Assembly (NCBI GenBank): GCA_020073205.1
Contig: JAIQFR010000018.1
Location: forward strand, 1-55,553
DNA length: 55,553 nt
Reading direction: 5' to 3'
Source: Terriglobia bacterium
Lineage (GTDB): Bacteria; Acidobacteriota; Polarisedimenticolia; Polarisedimenticolales; JAIQFR01
Of this stretch, positions 10,449-19,896 are shown one piece after another (the first letter of the stretch is position 1; the number at the start of each line of letters is the position of its first letter). The position numbers were made by a program, and so were the translations under genes. The notes under the pieces were generated by a model. It worked only from the letters and a program-made list of their open reading frames with translations. It was not told the origin of the DNA and made no database searches.

Positions 10449-13400
10449 ACATCGTCGCCTTCTGCCGGCGCAACGCCTACGCCGTGTACCTGCTCACCGC
10501 CTTCCTGACCGCGGCGGGCCTCTACGCCGCCTTCGTGCTCCCCAGCAACATCTACCCCGAGCTGAACTTCCCCCGCATCGTCATCCTCGCGCACTCCGGC
10601 GACCTCGCCCCCGAGACGATGCTGCCGTCGGTGACGCGCCCTCTCGAGGAGGCCGCCAGCACCGTGCTGGGCGTGCGTCGCGTGAGATCGAGGACCATCC
10701 GCGGCTCCACCGAGATCTCCGTCCTCTTCGATCCCGAGATGGACATGCCGTACGCCCTGCAGCTCCTCGAGGCGCGCGTCGGCGAGGCGCGCGCCTCGCT
10801 GCCCGCGGAGACCGAGACGGCGGTCGAGCGGGTCACCCCCGTGGTGTTCCCGGTGTTCAGCCTGATCCTGAACGGCGACGTTCCCGGAGCGGACCTCAGG
10901 GATTACGCCTACTACGTTCTCCGCCCGCTGTTCAGCCGGGTGCCGGGGGTGGGCAGGGTCGAGGTCCAGGCGACGGACACCCGCGAGGTGTCCGTGATCG
11001 TGGACCCCGAGAAGCTCCTCTCGCATCGGCTGTCGCTCCCGGAAGTGGCCGACCGGCTCAGGGCCACCAACGGGGTCGCGTCCGTCGGGCGCCTGCCCAA
11101 GGACTACCAGCAGTACCTCGTCCTCACCACCGGGCTCTACACGGACCTGGATCCGATCCGCGACACCGTCGTGGCGGTCGAAGGCCGGACCCCCATCCGC
11201 CTGCGCGACATCGCCGAGGTCCGCGACGGCGTCGAGGACCACACGGTCCTGATCACGGGGAACGGCGAGCCCGCCGCGCTCATCAACGTCTCGCGCCAGA
11301 TCGGCGGCAACATCCTCCAGATCGTGGACGACCTCAAGGGGACCACCGCGCACCTGGGCTCCGCCATTCCGAAGACGCTCCATCTCTCGGTGGTCTACGA
11401 CCTTGCCGAGTTCGTGCGCGACGCCATGGCCAGCGTGAGGGACGCCATCCTGATCGGCGCCGCGCTCGCGGTCCTGATCCTGTTCGTGTTCCTCCGCGAG
11501 ACCCGCTCCACCCTGATCGCGGCGACGTCCCTGCCGCTTTCGGTCGCCGGCACCTTCTTCTTCGTCCACGTCCTCGGGGGCACGCTCAACCTGATGTCCC
11601 TCGGCGGGCTGGCGGTCGCCATCGGGTTGATCATCGACGACGCCGTCGTGGTCATCGAGAACATCTACCGCCACCTGGGGCTCGGCGAGGCCCCGGCCGA
11701 CGCCGCGGAGCGCGGGACCCGGGAGCTGCTCGCGCCCGTCACCGGCTCCACCGCGACGACGCTGGTGGTATTCCTGCCCCTCGGGCTGCTCCAGGGCATG
11801 ATCGGAGACTTCTTCCGGGCGCTGTGCCTCACCCTGAGCGTCTCGGTGCTCCTGTCCCTGGTCTTCGCGGTGACGCTGATTCCTCTCCTCTCGCAGCGTT
11901 TCCTCACCCCTCGCGCCCACCGGGAGTCGTCGGAGCGCTTCATCGAACCGGTCAACCGCGCCTACGAGCGCGCGGTGCGCTGGTCGCTCCGACGCCGGGG
12001 AATCGTGGCCGGGGCGGCGGCCCTCCTCGTGGCGCTGGCGGTCCTCCTCTTCACGCGGCTCGAGTCCGGGTTCCTGCCGGCGATGGACGAGGGGGGCTAC
12101 GTCCTCGACTACTGGACCCCGCCGGGCACCTCTCTCGACGAGTCCGACCGGATGCTCCGCGGGATCGAGCAGCGCATCAAGGCCATGCCGGAGACCGCGT
12201 CGTTCTCCCGGCGCACCGGTGCGGAGATGGGGCTGTTCGTCACCCAGCAGAACCGGGGCGACATCCTCGTGAAGCTCAAGCCGAGGTCCGAGCGCAAGCG
12301 CTCGTGCGACGAGGTGATCTCCGATCTCCGCGGGCAGATCGAGCGGAGCGTCCCCGGGATCATCGTGGAGTTCGTCCAGCTCCTCCAGGACATGCTCGGC
12401 GACCTCGAGGGGTCGCCGGAGCCGGTGGAGGTGAAGCTCTTCGGCGACAGCATGCCCGAGCTCGAGAAGCTCGCGGACGACGTCGGCGCGAGGATCCGGA
12501 AGATCCCGGGCATCGTGGACTACAACGCGATCCAGAAGGGGAACCCGGAGATCGTGGTCCGGGTCGACGCTGCGCTCGCGGGGCGCGCCGGGCTGACCGT
12601 GGAGCAGGTCTCGCAGCAGGTCGCGGCGGGTCTGCTGGGCGAGGCGGCGACGTCCCTGCGCCGGGCGGACCGCGGCATCGGGATTCGCGTGCGGTTCCCG
12701 GACGCGTTCCGCTTCGACGGCGAGAACATCCGGCAGTATCCGATCGTCACGCCGGCGCGGCAGGTGGTGCCGCTCGCGTCGCTCGCGCGCGCGGAGCAGG
12801 TGCAGGGGGTGAGCGAGCTGAGCCGGGAGAACCAGCGGCTCATGGTGGCGCTGACCGCCCGCCTCGAGGACCGCGACCTGGGAAGCGTGATCCGCGACGT
12901 GAAGGAGGTCATGTCGTCGACGCGGATGCCGGAGGGCTCGACCTACGAGATCGGCGGGCAGTACGAGACCCAGCAGAGCTCCTTCCGCGTGCTGCTCGTG
13001 ATCCTGGGGCTGGGGCTGGCCGCGGTGTTCACCGTGCTGGTCACCCAGTTCCGCGCCTTCCGCCCGGCGCTCGTCATCCTTTCCGCGGCTCCGCTGTCGC
13101 TGGTCGGCGTCTTCGCCATGCTGCTCGTCACGGGGACCCCGCTGAACGTCTCCTCGTTCATGGGGATCATCCTGATGGTGGGCCTCGTCGTGAAGAACGG
13201 CATCATCCTCTTCGACTACGTCCACAAGCTCCGCGAGAGCGAAGGCCTTCCGCTCGACGAGGCCCTGGTGCGGGCGGGACGCGTCCGCGTGCGCCCGATC
13301 CTGATGACCACGCTGGCCACGCTGTTCGGCCTGCTCCCTCTCGCGCTCGGACTCGGCTCGGGCGCGGAGCTCCAGAAGCCGCTGGCGCTGGCCGTCATCG

Positions 13401-13510
13401 GCGGGCTCCTGATCTCGACGTTCATCACGCTGCTGGTGGTGCCGGTGATGTACTCGCTCCTCGAGCCGTCGCGGATCCCGGCGGCTCCGGCGGCCGCCGC
13501 CGGTGAATAG
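10445..13510 (+). CDS. RND-family efflux transporter permease
   Basis: 1021 residues from a GTG that overlaps the adaptor stop (GTGA); the longer open frame upstream to 9200 is a shadow of the adaptor gene. The N-terminal cytoplasmic helix and TM1 (NIVAFCRRNAYAVYLLTAFL) are followed by a large periplasmic loop with porter domains. Then comes a TM block with GLIIDDAVVVIENIYRH, the TM4 aspartates that relay protons. A second half repeats this layout and ends with FMGIILMVGLVVKNGIILFDY and RPILMTTLATLFGLLPLALG. This proton-driven pump exports drugs, lipophiles or metals. The DD pair resembles HAE1 pumps more than CusA-type metal pumps. Confidence 0.93.
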   Translation: MNIVAFCRRNAYAVYLLTAFLTAAGLYAAFVLPSNIYPELNFPRIVILAHSGDLAPETMLPSVTRPLEEAASTVLGVRRVRSRTIRGSTEISVLFDPEMDMPYALQLLEARVGEARASLPAETETAVERVTPVVFPVFSLILNGDVPGADLRDYAYYVLRPLFSRVPGVGRVEVQATDTREVSVIVDPEKLLSHRLSLPEVADRLRATNGVASVGRLPKDYQQYLVLTTGLYTDLDPIRDTVVAVEGRTPIRLRDIAEVRDGVEDHTVLITGNGEPAALINVSRQIGGNILQIVDDLKGTTAHLGSAIPKTLHLSVVYDLAEFVRDAMASVRDAILIGAALAVLILFVFLRETRSTLIAATSLPLSVAGTFFFVHVLGGTLNLMSLGGLAVAIGLIIDDAVVVIENIYRHLGLGEAPADAAERGTRELLAPVTGSTATTLVVFLPLGLLQGMIGDFFRALCLTLSVSVLLSLVFAVTLIPLLSQRFLTPRAHRESSERFIEPVNRAYERAVRWSLRRRGIVAGAAALLVALAVLLFTRLESGFLPAMDEGGYVLDYWTPPGTSLDESDRMLRGIEQRIKAMPETASFSRRTGAEMGLFVTQQNRGDILVKLKPRSERKRSCDEVISDLRGQIERSVPGIIVEFVQLLQDMLGDLEGSPEPVEVKLFGDSMPELEKLADDVGARIRKIPGIVDYNAIQKGNPEIVVRVDAALAGRAGLTVEQVSQQVAAGLLGEAATSLRRADRGIGIRVRFPDAFRFDGENIRQYPIVTPARQVVPLASLARAEQVQGVSELSRENQRLMVALTARLEDRDLGSVIRDVKEVMSSTRMPEGSTYEIGGQYETQQSSFRVLLVILGLGLAAVFTVLVTQFRAFRPALVILSAAPLSLVGVFAMLLVTGTPLNVSSFMGIILMVGLVVKNGIILFDYVHKLRESEGLPLDEALVRAGRVRVRPILMTTLATLFGLLPLALGLGSGAELQKPLALAVIGGLLISTFITLLVVPVMYSLLEPSRIPAAPAAAAGE

Positions 13511-14480
13511 CGTATCCGCGGCCGCGCGCCGCGTGCTGCTGGGGCTGATCGGCCGGGCCGTCACGGGCGCTCCGATCGAGCCGCCCGAGCGCGGTTGGGT
13601 CGACGCGGAGCTCGCCCTCTCGGGCTTCCGGAAGACGGCCAAGAGCCTCCTCGTGAGGCGGCTCATGCGTCGAGGCCTCGAGGCCGGCCCGGTCACGATC
13701 TTGACCCCCGCCCTCGGCGGCCTGTTCACGATCGCGACGCCGGGGACCGACTTCGGCGTCGGCTGGGAGATCCTCGAGCACGGCACCTACGAGCCGCACG
13801 TCGTCGAGTTCTACCGTCGAACGCTGAAGCCGGGCATGGCCGTCCTGGACGTCGGGGCCAACATCGGGTTCCACGCCCTGCACGCCGCCACGCTGGTCGG
13901 CCCCGCGGGAAGGGTCATCGCCGTCGAGCCCGATCCGCAGAGCGCGGCGCTCCTGAGGCTCAGCCTGTCGCTGGCCGGGGGGGGCCTGCCGGTCACGGTG
14001 CTCGAGGCGGCGCTCTCGGACGCGCCCGGAGAGCTGGTCCAGTCCGACCTGGGGAACGCGGGGAACAGCGGCGCGAGGTTCACGCACAAGGAGCGCGGGC
14101 GCCTCGAGGCGCTGGTGCACGGCGTCCATCCGCAATTCAGGACGGTGCGGGCGGTCGTTTGGGACGACGGCTACCCCGACACCCGGATCGACTTCGTGAA
14201 GATCGACATCGAGGGGTTCGAGCCGTACGCCCTCCGCGGCATGGAGCGGTCTCTCGCGCGGTACCGCCCGATCGTCCTCTCCGAGTTCGCCCCGTCGAAC
14301 CTCACGAGCATCGGCGGCACCGAGCCCTCGGCGTACCTCGCGTGGTTCCGCGCCCGCGGCTACCGGGTCGAGCTCGTCGAGGAGAGGACGGCGCGCCCGC
14401 TCGCGGTCACCGACGAGGAAGCCTTGAGGAGCGTGGGCGGCGGGCATCACGTCGACCTGGCCTTCGTCCCGGAGTCGTGA
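13503..14480 (+). CDS. FkbM-family SAM-dependent methyltransferase
   Basis: 325 residues. The core starts at about residue 110 with [18 protein letters not shown] (SAM motif I), RVIAVEPDP (acidic ribose-binding strand), and later [18 protein letters not shown], the signature of FkbM methyltransferases. These O-methylate sugars or polyketides. The GTG at 13503 overlaps the permease stop by 8 nt; a second in-frame GTG at 13533 is possible. The N-terminal 95 residues are not recognised and may bind the acceptor. Its place inside an efflux operon is unusual. The TGA overlaps the ATG of the cax-like gene (TGATG). Confidence 0.88.
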   Translation: MNSVSAAARRVLLGLIGRAVTGAPIEPPERGWVDAELALSGFRKTAKSLLVRRLMRRGLEAGPVTILTPALGGLFTIATPGTDFGVGWEILEHGTYEPHVVEFYRRTLKPGMAVLDVGANIGFHALHAATLVGPAGRVIAVEPDPQSAALLRLSLSLAGGGLPVTVLEAALSDAPGELVQSDLGNAGNSGARFTHKERGRLEALVHGVHPQFRTVRAVVWDDGYPDTRIDFVKIDIEGFEPYALRGMERSLARYRPIVLSEFAPSNLTSIGGTEPSAYLAWFRARGYRVELVEERTARPLAVTDEEALRSVGGGHHVDLAFVPES

Positions 14481-15643
14481 TGGCGGTGAAGGACGCGGAA
14501 CTCGCACGAGGGAGCTTCCGTCCGTTCGACGGGCTCCTCGCGCTCGTGCCGGTCGCCGCCGTCCTCGAGATCGCGCACGCGCCCCCCGTCGCGATCTTCC
14601 TCGTCTCCGCCGCGGCGATCGTCCCCCTCGCGGGGATCATGGGCCGGTCGACGGAGCGGCTCGCCGAGCGCGTGGGTCCGGGAGCGGGCGGGCTCCTGAA
14701 CGCCACGTTCGGCAACGCCGCGGAGCTGATCCTCGCGGTCGTCGGCCTCTCGCACGGCCTCGCCGACGTGGTGAAGGCCTCGCTCACCGGCTCGATCATC
14801 GGGAACGCGCTCCTGGTCCTGGGGCTGTCGATCCTCGCGGGGGGGCTCAAGCACAAGGTCCAGCGCTTCAACCGCACCGCGGCGTCCCTGGGCTCGACGC
14901 TGATGGCGCTGGCGGCCATCGGCCTGCTGGTGCCCACCGTCTTCTGGTACGCGGCGAGGGACCCGATGGTGCGGGCGGGGGCGGGGGCCACGCGGGCGGG
15001 GCTCGACCGGCTCGAGAAGGGGCTCTCCGTCGAGATCGCCGTGGTCCTCGGGGTCGTCTACCTCCTGAGCCTCGTCTTCTCGCTCGGGACGCACCGGCAT
15101 CTCTACGCGGGGGACGGCGTGCATCCGAGTTCGGGCGGCGGAGAGAAAGGCGCCGCCGCGCCGCCGGGAGCCCGACGGAGCTCAGCGGCGACCGTGGTGG
15201 CGCTCCTCCTGGCCAGCAGCGCGCTCCTCGCGCTGCTCTCCGAGTTCCTGGTGGGATCGCTCGAGCCGACGGCCCGCGCGCTCGGCTTCACCGACCTGTT
15301 CGTCGGCGTGGTCGTGGTGGCGATCGTGGGGAACGCGGCCGAGCACTCGAGCGCGGTCGTCGCCGCGCTCCGGAACCGGATGGATCTCGCGCTCCACATC
15401 GCGATCGGCTCGGGGCTGCAGATCGCGCTGTTCGTGACCCCGCTCCTGGTCGGGATCTCGTATCTCGTCGGCCCCGCGCCGATCGACCTCCACTTCACGC
15501 TCCTCGAGGTCGGCGCCGTCGTGCTCGGCGTCGTCTCGGTCCACCTGGTCTGCCAGGACGGGGAGTCGAACTGGATGGAAGGGGTGCTCCTGCTGGCCGT
15601 CTACGCCATCCTCGCCGTGGCCTTCTACTTCCTCCCGGCGTGA
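14480..15643 (+). CDS. Calcium/proton exchanger (Cax family)
   Basis: 387 residues, about 11 predicted membrane helices. Two inverted alpha-repeats carry the ion-binding motifs [13 protein letters not shown] (first half) and [14 protein letters not shown] (second half), the hallmark of CaCA-superfamily Cax exchangers. These export Ca2+ in exchange for H+. Between the halves lies a hydrophilic loop with a run of Gly/Ala/Pro at about residues 213-235. The start ATG overlaps the FkbM stop as TGATG; the long upstream frame to 13595 is a shadow. It ends the five-gene overlapping run that begins with the TolC-like gene. Confidence 0.92.
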   Translation: MAVKDAELARGSFRPFDGLLALVPVAAVLEIAHAPPVAIFLVSAAAIVPLAGIMGRSTERLAERVGPGAGGLLNATFGNAAELILAVVGLSHGLADVVKASLTGSIIGNALLVLGLSILAGGLKHKVQRFNRTAASLGSTLMALAAIGLLVPTVFWYAARDPMVRAGAGATRAGLDRLEKGLSVEIAVVLGVVYLLSLVFSLGTHRHLYAGDGVHPSSGGGEKGAAAPPGARRSSAATVVALLLASSALLALLSEFLVGSLEPTARALGFTDLFVGVVVVAIVGNAAEHSSAVVAALRNRMDLALHIAIGSGLQIALFVTPLLVGISYLVGPAPIDLHFTLLEVGAVVLGVVSVHLVCQDGESNWMEGVLLLAVYAILAVAFYFLPA

Positions 15644-15790
15644 GGGAGCGTCTCCGCGGACCGCCCGCCCATGCGATCGCCGAAGTTACAGAAGGACGCG
15701 CCGGAGGGGCGGTCCGTTAACCGGGCGAGCGGATTGAAGTCCCCGGGGCGCCGAGAGGACAATGAAGCTGCTGGCAGGGAGGTGCCCGCA

Positions 15791-17404
15791 ATGACGCGGT
15801 CGGTGCTTCGGGAATGGGCGGCGCGGGGAGACCGGCGCGAGGCCTCGGCTTGGCTCGCGCTCCTCGCGATCGTCGCGCTCACCACGCTGATCCGCGTGCG
15901 GATGCTCGATTTCCCGCTGGAGCGCGACGAGGGGGAGTACGCGTACGCGGGACAGCTGATGCTCGAGGGCGTTCCCCCCTATCAGCTCGCCTACAACATG
16001 AAGCTCCCGGGCACGTATGCCGCCTACGCGCTGCTCATGGCCGTGTTCGGACCTTCGGCCCGGGGCATCCACGCGGGGCTGCTCGCGGTGAACGGCGCGG
16101 CGATCGCCCTGATGTTCCTGTTGGGGCGGCGGCTCTACGGCCCGCTGGCCGGGATCGCGTCGGCCGGGTGCTACGCGGTGATGTCCGTGAGCCCGGCCGT
16201 GATGGGGACGGCCGCGCACGCGACGCACTTCGTCGTGCTGGCGGCGCTCGGAGGCACCGTGCTGCTGCTGAGGGCCGTCGACGGCGACCGCATCGGCACC
16301 CTCAGCGCCGCCGGATTCCTGCTGGGCCTGGCCTTCGTCATGAAGCAGCACGGAGTCTTCTTTCCCGCCTTCGGCGCGGTCTATCTGGTCGGATCGCTCC
16401 TCCGCCGGCGCCCGGTTGAGCCGCCGAAGGTGATCGCGCGATCCGCCGCGTTCCTCGCGAGCGCGGCCTTGCCGCTCGGATTGACATGTCTCCTGCTCGG
16501 GTGGGCGGGGGTCTTCGGCAGGTTCTGGTTCTGGACGGTCTCCTACGCGCGCGCCTACGTGTCCATCGTCCCCCTGTCGAGCGCGACGAGCGCCCTCCTC
16601 GCGCAGCTCGGGGAGCAGGTGCGCGCGAGCACCCCCATCTGGATCCTGGCTGCGGCGGGGATGCCCCTGGCGTTCTGGAGGAACAACCCCTGCGGTCGCC
16701 GGCGCCTGTTCATGGCCGCCTTCCCCGCCTTCTCGTTCCTGGCCGTCTGCCCGGGCTTCTACTTCCGCGAGCACTACTTCGTTGTCTTGCTCCCGGCGGT
16801 CGCGCTCCTGGCCGGCGTCGCGATCGGAACGCTGGGTGCGAAGGGGAGACCTTGGCTCGCCTCGGGGGTGTTCGCGGCGGCCGCCCTGCTGTCGGTGGTC
16901 CAGGGAAGGGAGTTTTACTTCGAGATGACCCCGCTCGAGGCCTGCCGCGCGGTCTACCGGCTGAACCCCTTCCCAGAGGCGGCGGTCGTCGCGAGGTACA
17001 TCGACGAGCACGCCGCGCGGGACGCTCGCATCGCGGTGCTCGGCTCGGAGCCCGAGATCTACTTCCTCTCGCGCCGCCGCTCCGCCACGGGGTACCTCTA
17101 CATGTTCCCGATGACCGAGCGGCAGCCCTACGCGGAGACCATGCAGGTGGACCTGATCCGGGAGATCGAGGCGTCGCGCCCGGACTACCTGGTGTTCTCG
17201 CCGATCTGGGCGTCGGACCCGGCGCACATGGCGGTTCCGCGGCGGGTCGAGGAGTGGCTGGGCGGCTTCCTGGGACGGAACTACACGCAGGTCGGCCTGG
17301 CGGACATCGTCGCTCCCGACCGGACCGATTACGCCTGGGGTGCGGACGCCGCCCTCAGGGCGCCGAAGTCCGGCTGGTTCCTCTCGGTCCTGAAGCGGAG
17401 GTAG
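15791..17404 (+). CDS. PMT/ArnT-like multi-pass membrane glycosyltransferase (paralog of 36741-38396)
   Basis: 537 residues from ATG 15791, which has GGGAGG 8 nt upstream; the frame extends to 15671 but without a ribosome site. The first loop contains PLERDEGEYAYAGQ, the acidic pair expected of GT-C enzymes (PMT/ArnT type) that use a polyprenyl-phosphate sugar. Then follow some 10-11 membrane helices with HATHFVVL, GLAFVMKQHGVFFP and a conserved CPGFYFREHYFVVLLPA segment. The soluble C-terminus has IAVLGSEPEIYFLSRRRSATGYLY. The minus-strand gene at 36741-38396 has the same landmarks in the same order. Acceptor and sugar are unknown. Confidence 0.8.
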   Translation: MTRSVLREWAARGDRREASAWLALLAIVALTTLIRVRMLDFPLERDEGEYAYAGQLMLEGVPPYQLAYNMKLPGTYAAYALLMAVFGPSARGIHAGLLAVNGAAIALMFLLGRRLYGPLAGIASAGCYAVMSVSPAVMGTAAHATHFVVLAALGGTVLLLRAVDGDRIGTLSAAGFLLGLAFVMKQHGVFFPAFGAVYLVGSLLRRRPVEPPKVIARSAAFLASAALPLGLTCLLLGWAGVFGRFWFWTVSYARAYVSIVPLSSATSALLAQLGEQVRASTPIWILAAAGMPLAFWRNNPCGRRRLFMAAFPAFSFLAVCPGFYFREHYFVVLLPAVALLAGVAIGTLGAKGRPWLASGVFAAAALLSVVQGREFYFEMTPLEACRAVYRLNPFPEAAVVARYIDEHAARDARIAVLGSEPEIYFLSRRRSATGYLYMFPMTERQPYAETMQVDLIREIEASRPDYLVFSPIWASDPAHMAVPRRVEEWLGGFLGRNYTQVGLADIVAPDRTDYAWGADAALRAPKSGWFLSVLKRR

Positions 17405-17417
17405 CCCGCCGCTCGGG

Positions 17418-17597
17418 TCAGTTATGCACGCACTGGCAGCAATTCGGCGGCACCATGCGAAGGTGGTAGCCGTCGGGACACGGGATGCAACGGACGCCTG
17501 CGCAGGTGGCCCTCGCGCTGGCCGGCGTCGAGGTGAAGAGCGCGGCGACGCCGACGAGAGCGACGGCGACGAGCAGGATCGCGAATACACGCTTCAT
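17418..17597 (-). CDS. Small secreted cysteine-rich peptide, 59 residues
   Basis: Hand translation from ATG 17597 gives a signal peptide (MKRVFAILLVAVALVGVAAL, likely cleaved after PASA) and a mature part of about 31 residues with six cysteines: TC, RC, PC, NCC and QC around a PDGYHLRMVPP turn. AGGAGG lies 8 nt upstream of the ATG, so translation is well supported. Six cysteines in about 25 residues suggest three disulfides, or a small metal site, in an exported peptide. It lies alone on the minus strand between two plus-strand genes, so it needs its own promoter in the 92-bp gap to 17690. I do not recognise the family. Confidence 0.72.
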   Translation of the reverse strand: MKRVFAILLVAVALVGVAALFTSTPASARATCAGVRCIPCPDGYHLRMVPPNCCQCVHN

Positions 17598-17689
17598 GGC
17601 CGGATCCTCCTGTTCCCGAACACCATCTTAAGGCGATTCGTCGCGAACGCCTTGTCGCGGCCCCCGGGATTCGTCAGAATCACCTCGCG

Positions 17690-19702
17690 ATGACGCGGTC
17701 TCTCACCTCGGTCCGGGGGACGTCCCGCCTCACCGGTTTGCTCGCGGCGGCGCTCCTCGTCGGTGCGACGCTCGTCATCTACCTCCCAGCGATCCACGGC
17801 GGGCTCATCTGGGACGACGACGCCCACGTGACCCGGCCGGATCTCCGCTCGCTGCACGGGCTCTCCAGGATCTGGCTCGAGCTGGGCGCCACGCAGCAGT
17901 ACTACCCGCTGGCGCACAGCGCGTTCTGGCTCGCGCACCGGCTCTGGGGCGACGACACTCTCGGCTATCACCTGGCGAACATCCTGCTCCACGCTCTGGC
18001 GGCCGTCCTCGTGTGGCGAGTCCTGCTCCGGGTGAAGATCCCCGGGGCCTACCTCGCCGCGGCGGTCTTCGCGCTGCACCCGGTGCACGTCGAGTCGGTG
18101 GCGTGGATCACGGAGCTCAAGAACACACTGTCGGCCGTGTTCTACCTCGGGTCAGCCTGGGCCTACCTCCGGTTCGACGAGGACCGGCGCGTGCGCTGGT
18201 ACGTCCTGGCGACGGGGCTGTTCGTCCTCGGGCTGCTGAGCAAGACGGTCACCGCCACGCTTCCGGCGGCGCTGCTGGTAGTCTTCTGGTGGCGGCGGGG
18301 ACGTCTCGCCGTGAGACGCGACGCGCTGCCGCTCCTGCCCTGGCTCGGCATGGGCGCCGCCGCGGGCCTCGCGACCGCGTGGGTGGAGCGCGCGCTCGTC
18401 GGGGCCCAGGGTGAAGCGTTCTCGCTGACCGCGGTGGAGCGCTGTCTGCTCGCGGGCCGCGTGACCTGGTTCTACCTGGGCAAGCTGCTCTGGCCGGCGA
18501 ACCTGACCTTCATCTATCCGCGATGGGAGGTGCGCCAGGACATCGCATGGCAGTACCTGTTCCCGCTGGCCGCGGGCGCGCTCGTTCTGGCCCTGTGGCT
18601 CCTGCGCCGGCGGTGGCGTGGACCTCTGGCGGCGTACCTGTTCTTCGTGGGAACCCTCTTCCCGGTCCTGGGCTTCCTCAACGTCTATCCGTTCCGCTTC
18701 TCGTTCGTGGCGGACCACTTCCAGTACCTGCCGAGCCTGGGGCCGATCGCCCTGGCGTCGGCGGGGATCGCTCTCGGCGCCGCGCGCCTGGGAAGCGTGC
18801 CGCGTTGGGCGAGCCGGGCGCCGGCGGTGGCGCTCCCGTGCGTGCTGGCGCTCCTGACCTTTCGGCAGAGCGCGACGTACAGCGACGTGGAGACGCTGTA
18901 TCGGACGACCCTCGCGCGGAATCCGGGCTGCTGGATGGCGTACAACAACCTGGGCAACTTCCTGGCGGGCGAGGGTCGGAACCGCGAGGCGATCGATCTC
19001 CTGACGCGCGCGGCGCAGCTCCGGCCGGACCTCGCCGAGGTCCGCAACAACCTGGGACGCGCGCTGCTCCAGGACCGCCGGATTCCCGAAGCCGTCGAGC
19101 AGCTCGATCGTGCGCTCGAGCTCAAGACCGATTACACCGAGGCCCGCGTCAACCTCGGGGTCGCGCTCCTCCAGGAGGGGCGGGACGCCGAGGCGATCGC
19201 GACCTACGAGCGCGTGCTCGACCGCACGCCGGACAATGCTGAGGCGCACAGCAACCTCGGCCTCGTCCTCGCCCGGCAGGGTCGGGTCCGCGAGGCGACC
19301 GAGCACTTCGAGCGGGCGTTGCAGCTCAAGCCTGGCTATCCCGAGGCCCACTTCAATCTGGGAAACGTCCTGGCCGGCGCGGAGCGTCTCGACGAGGCCA
19401 TCGCGCACTACGGCGAAGCGATCCGCTCCAGGCCGGACTACGCCGATGCCCACAACAATCTCGGGGTCGTCCTGCTCCGCCAGAGCCGGGTCCGGGAGGC
19501 CATCGAGCACTACGAGCGGGCGCTCAGGATCCGGCCGGACTTCGTCGAGGCCCACGACGGCCTGGGACTCGCCCTGGTCCAGGCGGGCCGGCTCCCCGAG
19601 GCCATCGCGCAGTACGATGAGGCGCTTCGCGTCCGGCCGGACTCCGAATCGATCCGCGATCACCTCCGGAGCGCGCGGGAGGCCCTGGCGCGGCGCCGGT
19701 AG
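17690..19702 (+). CDS. TMTC-like membrane protein with C-terminal TPR array
   Basis: 670 residues. The first 405 form about ten membrane helices. The first loop has GGLIWDDDAHV, the acidic site of PMT/TMTC-like GT-C proteins, followed by LHALAAVLVWRVL, FALHPVHVESVAWITELKNTLSAVFYL and FVADHFQYLPSLG, which recur in bacterial membrane-TPR proteins. From residue 411 there are seven complete 34-residue tetratricopeptide repeats (YNNLGN...EAIDLL, AEVRNNLGRAL..., EAHFNLGNVL...) and part of an eighth. In eukaryotes, TMTC proteins are O-mannosyltransferases; the bacterial role is not established. It may glycosylate proteins recognised by the TPR superhelix. Confidence 0.85.
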   Translation: MTRSLTSVRGTSRLTGLLAAALLVGATLVIYLPAIHGGLIWDDDAHVTRPDLRSLHGLSRIWLELGATQQYYPLAHSAFWLAHRLWGDDTLGYHLANILLHALAAVLVWRVLLRVKIPGAYLAAAVFALHPVHVESVAWITELKNTLSAVFYLGSAWAYLRFDEDRRVRWYVLATGLFVLGLLSKTVTATLPAALLVVFWWRRGRLAVRRDALPLLPWLGMGAAAGLATAWVERALVGAQGEAFSLTAVERCLLAGRVTWFYLGKLLWPANLTFIYPRWEVRQDIAWQYLFPLAAGALVLALWLLRRRWRGPLAAYLFFVGTLFPVLGFLNVYPFRFSFVADHFQYLPSLGPIALASAGIALGAARLGSVPRWASRAPAVALPCVLALLTFRQSATYSDVETLYRTTLARNPGCWMAYNNLGNFLAGEGRNREAIDLLTRAAQLRPDLAEVRNNLGRALLQDRRIPEAVEQLDRALELKTDYTEARVNLGVALLQEGRDAEAIATYERVLDRTPDNAEAHSNLGLVLARQGRVREATEHFERALQLKPGYPEAHFNLGNVLAGAERLDEAIAHYGEAIRSRPDYADAHNNLGVVLLRQSRVREAIEHYERALRIRPDFVEAHDGLGLALVQAGRLPEAIAQYDEALRVRPDSESIRDHLRSAREALARRR

Positions 19703-19819
19703 CATCGTGCCCCACCGGTGACGACCCCGATCGGCGCGGCGCTCCGGGCGAGGTCGACTCCGGGAGTTTCGTCCTGCCGAAAACCGGGTTAAGATCCCCT
19801 TTCGTGCCCGGAGGACCTT

Positions 19820-19831
19820 CTCCATATGGAG
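19820..19831. promoter_or_regulatory. 12-bp perfect palindrome and poly-G leader ahead of the respiratory operon
   Basis: ctccatatggag (19820-19831) is a perfect palindrome, followed by a run of ten G (19844-19853) and more G-rich sequence. Codon composition between 19804 and 19896 is unlike the genes around it (several GGA, CCT, TCT, TAT codons). I read this as the leader of the actA operon, with the palindrome as a possible operator, rather than as coding sequence. Confidence 0.35.
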
Positions 19832-19896
19832 GAGGACCGGGCTGGGGGGGGGGGGCGGGGAAGGCGCAATCGGGGCCAGAGCGCGCCGGAGGGCGG

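Noticed and set aside
10403-13786. 1127-codon minus-strand frame opposite the RND permease
   Set aside because: It is repetitive in His/Asp/Arg/Glu as expected of an antisense shadow. The permease on the plus strand is unmistakable.
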